Assembly (NCBI RefSeq): GCF_025140835.1
Contig: NZ_CP081153.1
Location: 2,046,001 to 2,110,000 of the forward strand
Length of the DNA stretch: 64,000 nucleotides
Direction: 5' to 3'
From: Aliiroseovarius sp. M344
GTDB taxonomy: Bacteria > Pseudomonadota > Alphaproteobacteria > Rhodobacterales > Rhodobacteraceae
Below, piece by piece: positions 17,757-26,394 of the stretch (its first letter is position 1; each line of letters starts with the position of its first letter). Below the pieces are notes generated by a model. It worked only from the letters and a program-made list of their open reading frames with translations. It did not search any database and was not told the DNA's origin. A program made the translations under genes and the position numbers.

Positions 17757-17856
17757 CCTCATTCTCCTTAACAAACAGAAAGGTTTTCTTAACCAATCTG
17801 GCAGCAAAATGACCAGACCATTCAATTAGGCACAATGACAAGGGCGAGTTGACGAT

Positions 17857-19242
17857 ATGAGTGAGAGAATCCTAATCGCGGATGACCTTGCGACCAATCG
17901 CATCGTGTTGAAGGTCAAACTGACCGTCGCCTGTTACGAGGTCATTCAGGCGGACCGATGCGCCGACGTGGCTGCACTGGCGCGTGAGACCCGGCCCGAC
18001 CTGATAATTCTCGGTCGGGGCCGCACCGACTGCAGTTTGTCGACCTGTCGGCAATTGAAGGCGGATGAAGCGCTTGGTTCGATCCCGATAATCATGGTGT
18101 CAGATCAGGATGATCAGCCTGCGAGACTGGAAGCGATCATGGCCGGCGCGGATGACGTTTTCTCCAAACCGTTGAACGAAGCCACGCTGATGGCAATGGT
18201 GCGGAACCTGATCCGGGCGCGTGGGGCCGAGGACGAAGTGTTGCGGCGGCGCGATCTCTCGCGCGATTTCGGATGCGCTGAAGCGCCTGCCCTGTTTGAA
18301 CGTCACGCCCGCGTCGCGCTGATTGCCCCGGATGCCGAGACCGGCATTTTCTGGCGCATGCATCTGGCAACCGAAATTCGCCACCGAATTGATATCATGA
18401 CACAATCTCAGGCGCTGGAAGATATCAGCGCGTTGGGCGGTGTCCCTGACGCCTTTGTCATCGCCTCAACCCTGAGCGAGACGTCAGATGGCCTGCGGCT
18501 GGTTAGCGAATTGAGATCGCGCCAGACAACCCGCCACGCCGTCATTGTTGTGCAAGATTGCGGCGAAGCCCCCTCGCCCAGCTCGATGGCGCTTGATCTG
18601 GGGGCAAATGCTGTGCTGCGACCGGGCTTTGATGCCCGTGAACTCGCGGTACGTCTGACCCGTCTGCTGGCCCGAAAGTTTGAAGGCGACGACCTGCGAA
18701 AAAGCTTTGATACAAGCTTGGCGCTGGCCGTCCGTGATCCGTTGACCGGCCTGCACAACCGTCGCTTTGCACAAAGCTATCTGGACCGGTTGGACCGCGA
18801 GTCGCGCAGCAATGGCCAGACCTATGCGGTGATGGTTTTGGATCTTGACCGGTTCAAATCCATCAACGACCAGTTTGGCCACCCGGTCGGCGACGAGGTG
18901 TTGGTCGAAGTGGCCACCCGCCTGAAACGCAATCTGCGCGAGATGGACCTGCTGGCGCGATATGGCGGCGAGGAGTTTCTGATCGCATTACCCGGTGTCT
19001 CGCGCGCGCAGGCTCAGACGATGGCCGAGCGGTTGCGCCGGGCGGTCGGCGACCATCCGATCGCAACAGGTGGCAGACCCGACTGCATCACGGTGACCTT
19101 GTCGATCGGGGTTGCGGTGGCTGACGACGCGATGGGTGTGTCAGGGACGGCGCATGAGTTGCTGCAATTTGCCGACCAAGCGCTTTACCGCGCCAAGTCG
19201 GACGGGCGAAATCAAGTCACGTTTGTCTCGGACGCGGCCTGA
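17857..19242 (+). CDS. pleD: PleD-type REC-REC-GGDEF protein with degenerate receiver domains
   Basis: The 461-residue protein has the PleD layout: two receiver domains (about 1-120 and 150-280) and a GGDEF domain (about 295-455). The cyclase part is intact, with DPLTGLHNRRF, GGEEF at 370-374 and I-site REMD at 361-364, so it should make cyclic di-GMP. In receiver 1 the acidic pair D9-D10 and K104 remain, but the position of the phosphorylated Asp is Gly (LIILG53RG). Receiver 2 reads AFVIASTL where an Asp would be expected. Activation by a classical phosphorelay therefore looks impossible. No divK gene is adjacent, unlike in Caulobacter. Confidence 0.88.
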   Translation: MSERILIADDLATNRIVLKVKLTVACYEVIQADRCADVAALARETRPDLIILGRGRTDCSLSTCRQLKADEALGSIPIIMVSDQDDQPARLEAIMAGADDVFSKPLNEATLMAMVRNLIRARGAEDEVLRRRDLSRDFGCAEAPALFERHARVALIAPDAETGIFWRMHLATEIRHRIDIMTQSQALEDISALGGVPDAFVIASTLSETSDGLRLVSELRSRQTTRHAVIVVQDCGEAPSPSSMALDLGANAVLRPGFDARELAVRLTRLLARKFEGDDLRKSFDTSLALAVRDPLTGLHNRRFAQSYLDRLDRESRSNGQTYAVMVLDLDRFKSINDQFGHPVGDEVLVEVATRLKRNLREMDLLARYGGEEFLIALPGVSRAQAQTMAERLRRAVGDHPIATGGRPDCITVTLSIGVAVADDAMGVSGTAHELLQFADQALYRAKSDGRNQVTFVSDAA

Positions 19243-19243
19243 C

Positions 19244-19756
19244 TCAGCGCGCCCTTTTCCGGATCGACCCTTCAATACGGTCGGCAAAGGCCAAGCGCTC
19301 GTCGCTGCTCATCTGTTCGATCCGCTCGACCAGCACCGACCGGGCAAGACCGCCGCGTTGGCGCTGCCGTTCAGATTGTTGGTCCATGATCGAAAGCAGG
19401 GCGCCCGCGTCAAACGGATCAGCACGCAACACGGTCAGCATGGACTGGAATTCTTCTGCCAAAGCGCGGCGGTTTTCTGAGAATGAACCGCTCCGATCAC
19501 GTAGAACTCTGCCGATTTGTCGCCGGTCCGACCGATCCAAAGCGCTGGCCAGTGGCGCGAACCCCAGGTCGCGGATCGCGCCCCGGTTGGGGCCGTGGGC
19601 ATCAAAGCCATGATCCCAGTGACCGCCCCAATTGGCCCCGGCCACAAGCCCGACCACCAAGAGGTTGAAGGTGAGAGACACGGCTAGAAGGATGCGCGGC
19701 CATTTTCGTGGTTTTGCGCCTGACTTGGCTACGGGCGGATGTGTGGGCTCGCTCAT
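19244..19756 (-). CDS. Membrane-anchored periplasmic CpxP-like / heavy-metal sensor family protein
   Basis: The 170-residue protein has a short basic cytoplasmic N-terminus (PRKWPR), one membrane segment (about residues 21-41) and a periplasmic helical region with the CpxP/Spy-like pattern (RREF-like repeats, LAEEFQSMLTVLRADPFDAGALLSIMDQQSERQ). It overlaps the preceding anti-sigma-like gene by 4 bp and is the last gene of the ECF sigma unit. A sensor role upstream of the sigma factor is an inference from context. Confidence 0.8.
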   Translation of the reverse strand: MSEPTHPPVAKSGAKPRKWPRILLAVSLTFNLLVVGLVAGANWGGHWDHGFDAHGPNRGAIRDLGFAPLASALDRSDRRQIGRVLRDRSGSFSENRRALAEEFQSMLTVLRADPFDAGALLSIMDQQSERQRQRGGLARSVLVERIEQMSSDERLAFADRIEGSIRKRAR

Positions 19757-20169
19757 CCCTCTTCCTCCATCAAAATATTGGTGCCCAGATAGCTGGGGAC
19801 GAGATCCTCCAGCGCATAAGTTTCCTCGGCTAGGGTGTAGTCACCGGTCAGGATCAACCCGCCCGAAATCGTCTCAAGCTGTGCGGGAGCGGCAAACCCG
19901 ATCCAGACACCGGCCACGGTCGCCGTGGCCATTCCAGTCAGGGCGGGCCAGCCGCCAATCGCCGAGATCAGGCTCGCCCAGCCGCCCCGTCGCGCGCGAT
20001 CTTCGCGAACGTCGGCAAAAGCAGCCTCTGGTTGCCGCTGGTGCTGTGTCGCATCGGCAAGGATCGCCGACACAAGGGCATCGGACGGCATGGCGGCATC
20101 AGACCGGGACGCGTCGAAAAACACCTCCAATGCCTGATCATCCAACATGGTCTTGTCAGTCTTTGCCAT
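19753..20169 (-). CDS. Small single-pass membrane protein, candidate anti-sigma factor
   Basis: The 138-residue protein has a soluble N-terminal half (MAKTDKTMLDDQALEVFFDASR...) and one membrane segment near residues 80-105 (WPALTGMATATVAGVWIGFA), followed by a short periplasmic tail. It shows no zinc-binding HxxxCxxC motif. Its position, directly after and overlapping the ECF sigma gene by 14 bp, is typical of anti-sigma factors, but the sequence alone does not prove this. ATG 20169 is used; a longer frame would overlap the sigma gene further. Confidence 0.7.
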   Translation of the reverse strand: MAKTDKTMLDDQALEVFFDASRSDAAMPSDALVSAILADATQHQRQPEAAFADVREDRARRGGWASLISAIGGWPALTGMATATVAGVWIGFAAPAQLETISGGLILTGDYTLAEETYALEDLVPSYLGTNILMEEEG

Positions 20170-20743
20170 ATCCCAACTCCTCTCGCTGGCTTGCCAATGC
20201 TGTCGCAAGCGCTTTCTTGCCCCGCGCGGTCAAACTTTCGACCGCTTCGATGCTGATGTCCATAATCTGCGCAATCTCGGGGTTTGCTTCCCCTTCGATG
20301 TGGCGCAGGGTGACCGCGATCCGTTGGCGCTCTGGCAGATCGTTCAGCGCAGCTTGCAATGCAGCTGCCCGATCCGCCTGGATCATCCGATCAACAGCGC
20401 CCGGCGTGTCATCGGCTGGTTCTTCGATGGCGTCGATGTCGACCGTGCGCCGCTTGCGCAATCGGTCAGTGCACAGGTTTGACACCACCCGAAACAACCA
20501 GGTCGACACTTTGGCCTCGCCGGTGCGCCAATCCGGCGCGATCTTCCAAAGGCGCAACATGGCCTCTTGGGTCACGTCCTCAGCCTCGGCCCTGTCGCCA
20601 CCTAGCAGACGCGCAGCATAGCCCAAAACCCGCGGCGCGAGCCGGCGGGTCAGCAGCTCAGCCGCCATCGGATCACCGTTCCCGTATAAAACGAGAAGCG
20701 CATCATCCGTCGCTTCTGAATACGCGTCCAAGGCCATTTCCAT
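20156..20743 (-). CDS. ECF-type RNA polymerase sigma factor
   Basis: The 195-residue protein has only sigma regions 2 and 4. Region 2 is visible as AEDVTQEAMLRLWKIAPDW with the following STWLFRVVSNLCTDRLRKRR, and region 4 as LPERQRIAVTLRHIEGEANPEIAQIMDISIEAVESLTARGKKAL. Regulon unknown. It is followed by a putative anti-sigma gene and a CpxP-like gene on the same strand with overlaps, and preceded by an EF-hand protein gene, suggesting an envelope or metal response unit. Confidence 0.93.
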   Translation of the reverse strand: MEMALDAYSEATDDALLVLYGNGDPMAAELLTRRLAPRVLGYAARLLGGDRAEAEDVTQEAMLRLWKIAPDWRTGEAKVSTWLFRVVSNLCTDRLRKRRTVDIDAIEEPADDTPGAVDRMIQADRAAALQAALNDLPERQRIAVTLRHIEGEANPEIAQIMDISIEAVESLTARGKKALATALASQREELGYGKD

Positions 20744-20790
20744 TCGTCCTGCCTAGCCCCTCTGCCACCCAGTGACAACGGGCGCGGTAG

Positions 20791-20809
20791 CCCCCGCATG
20801 ATGCGGGGG
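20791..20809 (-). terminator. GC-rich hairpin after the EF-hand gene
   Basis: CCCCCGCATGATGCGGGGG is a perfect inverted repeat 12 bp downstream of the EF-hand gene stop and upstream of the sigma gene. It could end or attenuate transcription between the two genes. No T-run follows, so a processing or mRNA-stability role is possible. Confidence 0.5.
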
Positions 20810-20821
20810 CACGGGCGATCC

Positions 20822-21436
20822 TTATCCGCCGTTACGCTTGCCGTCGCCGCCTTTGCCATGGCCGCCGCGTTCATGACCACCTTTGCCGTGACCACGCATG
20901 AAGGCTTCTTTTTGTGCCTCATCAAATTCGGCCTGTGAAATTGCATTATCATCGTCGGTGTCAAACCGGTCGATCATGCGATCCATTCGGGCCTGATCCG
21001 GGATCATCTCATCAAGGCTCAGCGTGCCATTGCCATTCGTATCGCGCTTGGCGATCATTTTTTCCATCATCCAGCCCATGCGCTTTTCGGCCATCGGGCC
21101 TTTGCCCTTTTCCTGACCACCCGCCTTGGCCTGACGCTCGGCCATCATTGCAGCGCGATGCGCCTGCATCTCTTCGACCGACAATTCGCCATCACTGTCT
21201 GTATCAGTCGCCGAGAAATGAGCAGCAGCATGCGCTTGCAGGTCTTCAGCGGTGATCTGGCCGTTGGTATCCATGTCCAGATCCGCAAATTCCATTTGCA
21301 TGAAGCCGCCGTGACGACTCTGCATACCGCGACCCTCTTTGCCACCAAATGCCATTGCGGCAGTGGTGCCAATCGTCAAAGCTGCACCCAGTGCCAGTGC
21401 GATGGCCGTTGCTGTGCGTTTTTTCGTCAAAGTCAT
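20822..21436 (-). CDS. Secreted EF-hand calcium-binding protein
   Basis: The 204-residue protein has a Sec signal peptide (positive MTLTKKR, hydrophobic 10-26, likely cleavage after AMA29). Four EF-hand loops follow: DMDTNGQITAED, DTDSDGELSVEE, DTNGNGTLSLDE and DTDDDNAISQAE, each with acidic or Asn ligands at positions 1, 3, 5 and 12. A Gly/His/Lys-rich tail (GHGKGGHERGGHGKGG) may bind other metals. ATG 21436 is chosen at the signal peptide; upstream in-frame residues are not plausible. It lies just upstream of the ECF sigma gene, separated by a hairpin. Confidence 0.9.
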   Translation of the reverse strand: MTLTKKRTATAIALALGAALTIGTTAAMAFGGKEGRGMQSRHGGFMQMEFADLDMDTNGQITAEDLQAHAAAHFSATDTDSDGELSVEEMQAHRAAMMAERQAKAGGQEKGKGPMAEKRMGWMMEKMIAKRDTNGNGTLSLDEMIPDQARMDRMIDRFDTDDDNAISQAEFDEAQKEAFMRGHGKGGHERGGHGKGGDGKRNGG

Positions 21437-21633
21437 AGTGTGTTCCTTTTTCCTTGCCTGTTCGCGCCGAGCCTGTATCTGTCCGGCGTCATACCCATTG
21501 AACGCGGCAGGTTGCGGTTTCCGTCGCGGATTTGGCAAAAAAATCGCGACATCCCGCCGCAAGAGCGATACGCGGCATGGTTTTCCGCGGTTCAGTCCTT
21601 AGGATGGACGGGTGCGCGACAAAGGAAACATGA

Positions 21634-22065
21634 ATGACCGACGTGATGACAATGAACGCCCAACCAATTGCCGATGACGGGCAGGAGCGCGAGCTGAAAC
21701 CCGCGATCAAGAAAGGCTGGCGCAAGCGTTGCCCCAGCTGTGGCACCGGAAAAATGTTTCAAGGCTATTTGAAAGTGCAGGACAGCTGCACTGTGTGTGG
21801 CGAAGAGCTGTTTCACCAGCGCGCTGACGATGGCCCTGCTTATCTGACGATCCTTGTGGTCGGCCACCTGATGGCACCTATGCTGCACATCACCTATGTG
21901 AATTTCGTTCAGGATCCGATGGTGCTGGCCTCGATTTTTACGGTGGGCACAGTGGCCGCGTCCCTGTACCTGCTGCCGCGCTTCAAAGGCCTGATGGTCG
22001 GGTTCCAATGGGCCAAGCGATCGCACGGTTTTGCAGCAAATCGGCGGCAAAAAGGGGCAAACTGA
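21634..22065 (+). CDS. DUF983 family membrane protein
   Basis: The 143-residue protein has the DUF983 layout: an N-terminal zinc-ribbon-like CPSCG...C-x-x-CGE (residues about 33-56) and two membrane helices in the second half (LTILVVGHLMAPMLHITYV and LASIFTVGTVAASLYLLP). The function is unknown; relatives sit near heme-copper oxidase genes in other bacteria. Its stop overlaps the Nudix start by one base, so the two genes are cotranscribed. Confidence 0.88.
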   Translation: MTDVMTMNAQPIADDGQERELKPAIKKGWRKRCPSCGTGKMFQGYLKVQDSCTVCGEELFHQRADDGPAYLTILVVGHLMAPMLHITYVNFVQDPMVLASIFTVGTVAASLYLLPRFKGLMVGFQWAKRSHGFAANRRQKGAN

Positions 22066-22778
22066 TGGATAAGATGTTGGACAAGTCGAAAATCATCCGG
22101 GATGCGGCGACAGTGATCCTGATACGCGACAAGGCCACACGGCCACAGGTGCTGATGGGTCAGCGCGGGGCCAAGGCGGCCTTCATGCCAAACAAGTTTG
22201 TTTTTCCCGGCGGCGCGCTTGATCGAACCGACAGCCAAGTTCCTCTGGCCGAGGGCGGGGCCGAGCCATGCCTGACGCGGCTTGGTGAACACGCCGACCC
22301 GTCGATTGCGTCTGCCCTTCTGGTGGCCGCCATTCGCGAGTTGTGGGAAGAAACCGGCCAGATGCTGGCCGCACCCGGCGACTGGGCTGGAGACGCCCCC
22401 AAAGGTTGGGAAGCATTTGCAGATGCAGGATTGATCCCGTCCGCCCGCGGCATGGCCTTTGTTTTTCGGGCCATCACCCCCAAAGGTCGCCCGCGTCGGT
22501 TCGACGCCCGGTTCTTCGCCGTCGACGCCGACGAGCTGCACAGTGATATCGACGATTTCTCGCGCGCCTCGGACGAGCTGAGCCATTTGCAATGGATCCC
22601 CTTGGATGACGTGCGCCGCTTTGACCTGCCCTTCATCACCGAAGTTGTGCTGGCCGAGATTGTCGGCAATCTGCCGGAACTGGGTGCCCCCGCACAGGTG
22701 CCTTTTTTCAACAACACCGATGAAGAAAGCTTGTTTGAACGGTTGGGCGGTGTTGGCCCGCTGACCGCCGCAGGCTGA
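22065..22778 (+). CDS. NUDIX hydrolase with expanded loop
   Basis: The 237-residue protein has the Nudix core: FPGGALD followed after a long insertion by AAIRELWEETGQML, the RExxEExGxx half of the Nudix box that binds divalent metal. The spacing between GG and RELWEETG (about 40 residues) is larger than canonical and resembles NUDT19-like enzymes, which cleave CoA-type or nucleotide diphosphate substrates. The actual substrate is unknown. It is translationally coupled to the DUF983 gene by a TGATG overlap. Confidence 0.88.
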   Translation: MDKMLDKSKIIRDAATVILIRDKATRPQVLMGQRGAKAAFMPNKFVFPGGALDRTDSQVPLAEGGAEPCLTRLGEHADPSIASALLVAAIRELWEETGQMLAAPGDWAGDAPKGWEAFADAGLIPSARGMAFVFRAITPKGRPRRFDARFFAVDADELHSDIDDFSRASDELSHLQWIPLDDVRRFDLPFITEVVLAEIVGNLPELGAPAQVPFFNNTDEESLFERLGGVGPLTAAG

Positions 22779-22781
22779 CAG

Positions 22782-23687
22782 CTATTTTAGAAATAGCACC
22801 AGAACCAGAACAGAGGCGAGGATCAACGCCGTGCCGGCATATTCGCGCCCCGTGACCTTTTCGCGGAACACAAACAGCGTGGCCGCATAGGAAAACAGCA
22901 GCTCGACCTGCCCCAGTGCCTTCACCAGCGCAGCGTTTTGCAATGCGAAGGCGGTAAACCAGCAAAAGCTGCCGATCATCGAGCTGAGGCCTACCAGCAC
23001 GCCCACACGCCACGCGGCGAAGACCCGTGTGATTTCGCCCTTCTCGCGCAAGGACATCCAGATCAACATGACGGTGGATTGAAACGCTGTAACAACGGCA
23101 AGGGTAAATCCGGCCCGCGCAATCACATCCTGTGCCGGAAGCGACAACGCCGCCCCGCGATACCCGATAGCCGACACCGAGAACAGGAACCCTGCCCCCA
23201 GCCCCAGCGCCGCCGCCCGGTTGAAAAAGCGCTTCCAGCCTGACTTGCCACCCTCGGGCGGGTCTGACAACAAGATCAACCCTATGAACCCCACGGCGAT
23301 GGCCAAACCGCCAGCAAAGCCGACGCCTTCGCCAAGAACAGCCAAACCAACAAGGGCGGTCAAGACGACTTCGGTCTTTTTGAACGTGATGCCAACAGCG
23401 AAATTACGTTCGGCAAACAACGCCACGACACAGATCGTGGCCAGGATCTGGGCGATGCCGCCTGTGAAGGCGAACAGGAAAAACCGCCCCCCCGGTACCG
23501 GCGCGCTTTGGTTGGTTGCAGACAGGTAAACCACGAGGATCAGCGCCACCAACGGCGCAGAATAGACGAACCGCGCCAGCGTCGCCCCGGTCGAGGACAG
23601 GCGCGTGTCCTTCAGCCGCTTTTGCAGCATGAAACGCAGATTTTGCGAAAACGCCGCCGCGATGGTGATGGGGATCCAAGCTTGCAT
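22782..23687 (-). CDS. EamA/DMT family permease
   Basis: The 301-residue inner membrane protein has ten predicted hydrophobic segments and the two-fold EamA repeat of the drug/metabolite transporter superfamily. The family KALGQVELLFSYAATLFVFREKVTGREYAG signature near the C-terminus is clear. The transported substrate is unknown. ATG 23687 is preferred over the GTG two codons earlier, since AAAGGG lies 5 bases before the ATG. It converges on the Nudix gene with 3 bp between stops. Confidence 0.87.
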   Translation of the reverse strand: MQAWIPITIAAAFSQNLRFMLQKRLKDTRLSSTGATLARFVYSAPLVALILVVYLSATNQSAPVPGGRFFLFAFTGGIAQILATICVVALFAERNFAVGITFKKTEVVLTALVGLAVLGEGVGFAGGLAIAVGFIGLILLSDPPEGGKSGWKRFFNRAAALGLGAGFLFSVSAIGYRGAALSLPAQDVIARAGFTLAVVTAFQSTVMLIWMSLREKGEITRVFAAWRVGVLVGLSSMIGSFCWFTAFALQNAALVKALGQVELLFSYAATLFVFREKVTGREYAGTALILASVLVLVLFLK

Positions 23688-23728
23688 GGACACCCTTTGG
23701 CATGACCTGCCTTAAAACGCCAGCGATC

Positions 23729-24253
23729 CTAACGGATTTGCAGCCGCGACAGGTCATAACCGTTAAAGCCGAGCACGTCGCTGGCCGCCTTGATGCGATC
23801 CTCGCCGCCGGACGTGTTCCGGTCGATAATCCAGCCAAAGCTGCCAGACGGCGTGCCGATAGCTGCGGTCCGATAATCCGCATCAACCCACAGTACCCAA
23901 TACTGCGTGTCAAATGGGGCAGTCCCGACCGAAATGCGGCCAACCGCAGGTTGTTTTGCCGGGTAACGATCCAGCAGTCCCCCCGGGCCATAAACGTCCA
24001 GCCCGGTAATGACGCCACCGCTTTCGGAAAAGGTGACGGCCCCGAAGGATGGCCGCTCGCCCGGATAGACGAACTCGCCCCGGATCACCCAGCGCCCGGC
24101 AAAACGGGCCGCATCGAACCGCGTGGTCGAGCCAAGCGTCCGGCTGCTGCTGCGGTGAAACTCGACACCGGAGCCACCGCCACCAACGCAAGCCGTCATG
24201 CCCGCGCCAACAGCCAAGGCTGCCGCTGTTTTCAATACCTGCCGCCGCTTCAT
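23729..24253 (-). CDS. Lipocalin family lipoprotein
   Basis: The 174-residue protein has a lipoprotein or twin-arginine-like signal (MKRRQVLKTAAALAVGAGMTAC, candidate lipobox ending at C22) and a lipocalin domain with the first motif FAGRWVIRGEF, a middle YWVLWVDADYRTAAIG strand and a terminal GYDLSRLQIR. Bacterial lipocalins of the Blc type bind lipids at the outer membrane. ATG 24253 is chosen because AAGGAG precedes it. It is a single gene. Confidence 0.85.
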   Translation of the reverse strand: MKRRQVLKTAAALAVGAGMTACVGGGGSGVEFHRSSSRTLGSTTRFDAARFAGRWVIRGEFVYPGERPSFGAVTFSESGGVITGLDVYGPGGLLDRYPAKQPAVGRISVGTAPFDTQYWVLWVDADYRTAAIGTPSGSFGWIIDRNTSGGEDRIKAASDVLGFNGYDLSRLQIR

Positions 24254-24334
24254 GGCGTGCTCCTTCCGGTTCGGGTTCACTTTTTTGGCTTGTAGGACCC
24301 CGCCAATGACACAGGCGGTCGCTTGTGCTTCACA

Positions 24335-25378
24335 TCAGAACGGCATCGGGTGGGCGCGATGGGCCAAATCAATGTCTTTCAGGACCTCGGCAGACAGCGT
24401 GAGGTCTTTGCCGTCCAACACACGGGTTAATTGCTCCATGGATGACGCCCCAAAAATCGTCGACCCCATGAACGGTCGCGAGACCGAGAAGGCCAGCGCC
24501 AGATGCACCGGGTCCAGCCCATGTTTCTTGGCAACGGCCAGATAGGCATCGACGGCGTCAAAGGCGCGCGGTGTGCAGCGGCCACCCAGACCGGGCGACA
24601 GATCCAGACGCGACCCTTTGGGCACTGCGTTGCCCTGATATTTCCCGGTCAGTAGCCCTGTGGCCAAAGGCGAATAGGACAGAATGCGCACGTCTTCATT
24701 CATGCACAACTCCGCCAGATCCGTGTCTGCCAAACGGTTCATCAAACTGTATTCGTTCTGAACAGAGATCACTTCCGGCGCGCCCATGTCGCGTGCAATC
24801 CGCAGCCATTGCGCGGTGCCCCATGCGCTTTCGTTGGACAACCCGAAATGGCGCACCTTGCCGGCCTTCACCACGTCGATCATCGCGCTTAGAACGTCGC
24901 GCATATGGGCTTCGACCTCGTCCCGGTTCTGGCCAGACGGATCAAAGGTCCAGTTTTGGCGAAACGCATAGCTGCCCCGAATGGGCCAATGGGTTTGATA
25001 AAGGTCGATATAATCGGTGTTTAGCTTGGTCAGGCTGTCGTCAACCGCCTCGTGTATGATCGCGCCCGTATATCCCTTGCCACCGCGTTTCCATCCGGGA
25101 TTGTCACCAGAAACCTTGGTGGCCACCACCACGTCGGACCGGCGACCGCTTTTGGCAATCCAGCTGCCAATCACTTCTTCCGAGCGCCCGCAGGCCTCCG
25201 CCTTGATCGGGTTCACCGGATACATCTCGGCGGTATCGATGAAGTTGATGCCATGATCCAGAGACATGTCGATCTGCGCGTGACCCTCGGCCTCGGTGTT
25301 GGTGGAGCCCCACAGCATAGACCCCAGGCACAGCGCACTGACCTCAAGCTTGCCGCCTGCCAGTTTGTTCATCTGCAT
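24335..25378 (-). CDS. Aldo/keto reductase (Tas-like)
   Basis: The 347-residue NADPH-dependent oxidoreductase has the AKR catalytic set: Asp and Tyr in FIDTAEMYP, Lys in VVVATKV, His in LYQTHWP. The insertion after the His and the overall length match the Tas subgroup rather than plasmid-type short AKRs. Substrate unknown. An SDR gene follows upstream on the same strand, 108 bp away. Confidence 0.92.
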   Translation of the reverse strand: MQMNKLAGGKLEVSALCLGSMLWGSTNTEAEGHAQIDMSLDHGINFIDTAEMYPVNPIKAEACGRSEEVIGSWIAKSGRRSDVVVATKVSGDNPGWKRGGKGYTGAIIHEAVDDSLTKLNTDYIDLYQTHWPIRGSYAFRQNWTFDPSGQNRDEVEAHMRDVLSAMIDVVKAGKVRHFGLSNESAWGTAQWLRIARDMGAPEVISVQNEYSLMNRLADTDLAELCMNEDVRILSYSPLATGLLTGKYQGNAVPKGSRLDLSPGLGGRCTPRAFDAVDAYLAVAKKHGLDPVHLALAFSVSRPFMGSTIFGASSMEQLTRVLDGKDLTLSAEVLKDIDLAHRAHPMPF

Positions 25379-25486
25379 CGCGCCTCTCCTTTAATTGTCT
25401 GACCGTCGTTTTTGCCCGGTTCTCGGCGGCAAAGTTGCCCATCAAATCCACGAGGGCAAGAGCCAAAAATACCCCGGACCATGCCT

Positions 25487-26266
25487 CTAGAACGTCGCGT
25501 TGACCGCGCCGCCATCTAGAAGCACATTCTGTCCCACCATGAAGCCCGCATGTTGCGAACACAGGAAGGCGCAGGTCGCGCCAAATTCCTCGGTCGTGCC
25601 ATAACGTCCGGCAGGGATCGTCGCCGCACGGGCCGCGCGCGCCTCGTCAACCGACCCGCCATGCGCCTCTACCACACCTTTATCCAGTGCGGCGGCCCGG
25701 TCCGTGTCATGGATCCCCGGCAGCAGATTGTTGATGATCACGCCCTGCCCGGCCACTTGGCGCGCCGTCCCCGCAACGAAGCCGGTCAGCCCGGTGCGCG
25801 CAGTATTCGACAAGCCCAAAACCGGGATCGGTGCCTTGACCGAGAAACTGGTGATGTTCACCACCCGACCCCAACCCCGATCCGCCATTGCGGGGATAAG
25901 CGCCTGCATCAGGGCAATCGGCGCCAGCAAATTTGCGTCAAACGCCGCGATAAAGTCATCCCGGTCCCAATCTGACCACAGGCCCGGAGGAGGGCCACCC
26001 GCATTTGTCACAAGGATGTCGACATCGCCTGCGGCGTCCAGCACACGTGCGCGCCCGTCTTCCGTGGTCACATCGGCAACAACTGTCACCACGTCCACAC
26101 CCGTTTGCGCACGGATGTTCTGGGCGGCAGCCAGCAACGGCCCTTCACTGCGCGCATTCATCACCAGCGAAACACCTTCGCGCGCCAATGCCTGCGCACA
26201 GCCCAAACCCAAACCTTTCGACGACGCGCATACCAATGCCCGCTTGCCCGAAATTCCCAGATCCAT
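25487..26266 (-). CDS. Atypical short-chain dehydrogenase/reductase family protein
   Basis: The 259-residue protein has the Rossmann dinucleotide-binding start ASSKGLGLG (14-22), the NAG motif at 88-90 and the C-terminal GQNVLLDGGAVN. The catalytic Tyr-x-x-x-Lys of classical SDRs is absent: the aligned segment reads GLSNTARTGL (151-160), with Leu152 for Tyr and Ala156 for Lys. A related SDR subgroup in proteobacteria shares this change, so the protein may use a different mechanism or bind without reducing. ATG 26266 has GGGAGAA before it. Confidence 0.85.
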   Translation of the reverse strand: MDLGISGKRALVCASSKGLGLGCAQALAREGVSLVMNARSEGPLLAAAQNIRAQTGVDVVTVVADVTTEDGRARVLDAAGDVDILVTNAGGPPPGLWSDWDRDDFIAAFDANLLAPIALMQALIPAMADRGWGRVVNITSFSVKAPIPVLGLSNTARTGLTGFVAGTARQVAGQGVIINNLLPGIHDTDRAAALDKGVVEAHGGSVDEARAARAATIPAGRYGTTEEFGATCAFLCSQHAGFMVGQNVLLDGGAVNATF

Positions 26267-26394
26267 GACGTTCTCCCTTTTCTTGACGTCGCCCGTCGCG
26301 CGCCCTGTTCGGCTGAAACCTAACAGGGCTGTTTGGGCGAGGAAAGCGCCCATGCTTATTGCGCCGCCCCGCGCCCGTCGCTATATGCCAACTC

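Noticed and set aside
17761..17800. CtrA-like TTAA repeats between the DUF3572 gene and pleD
   Set aside because: The two TTAAC elements are about 17 bp apart, not the 7-bp spacing of the CtrA consensus.
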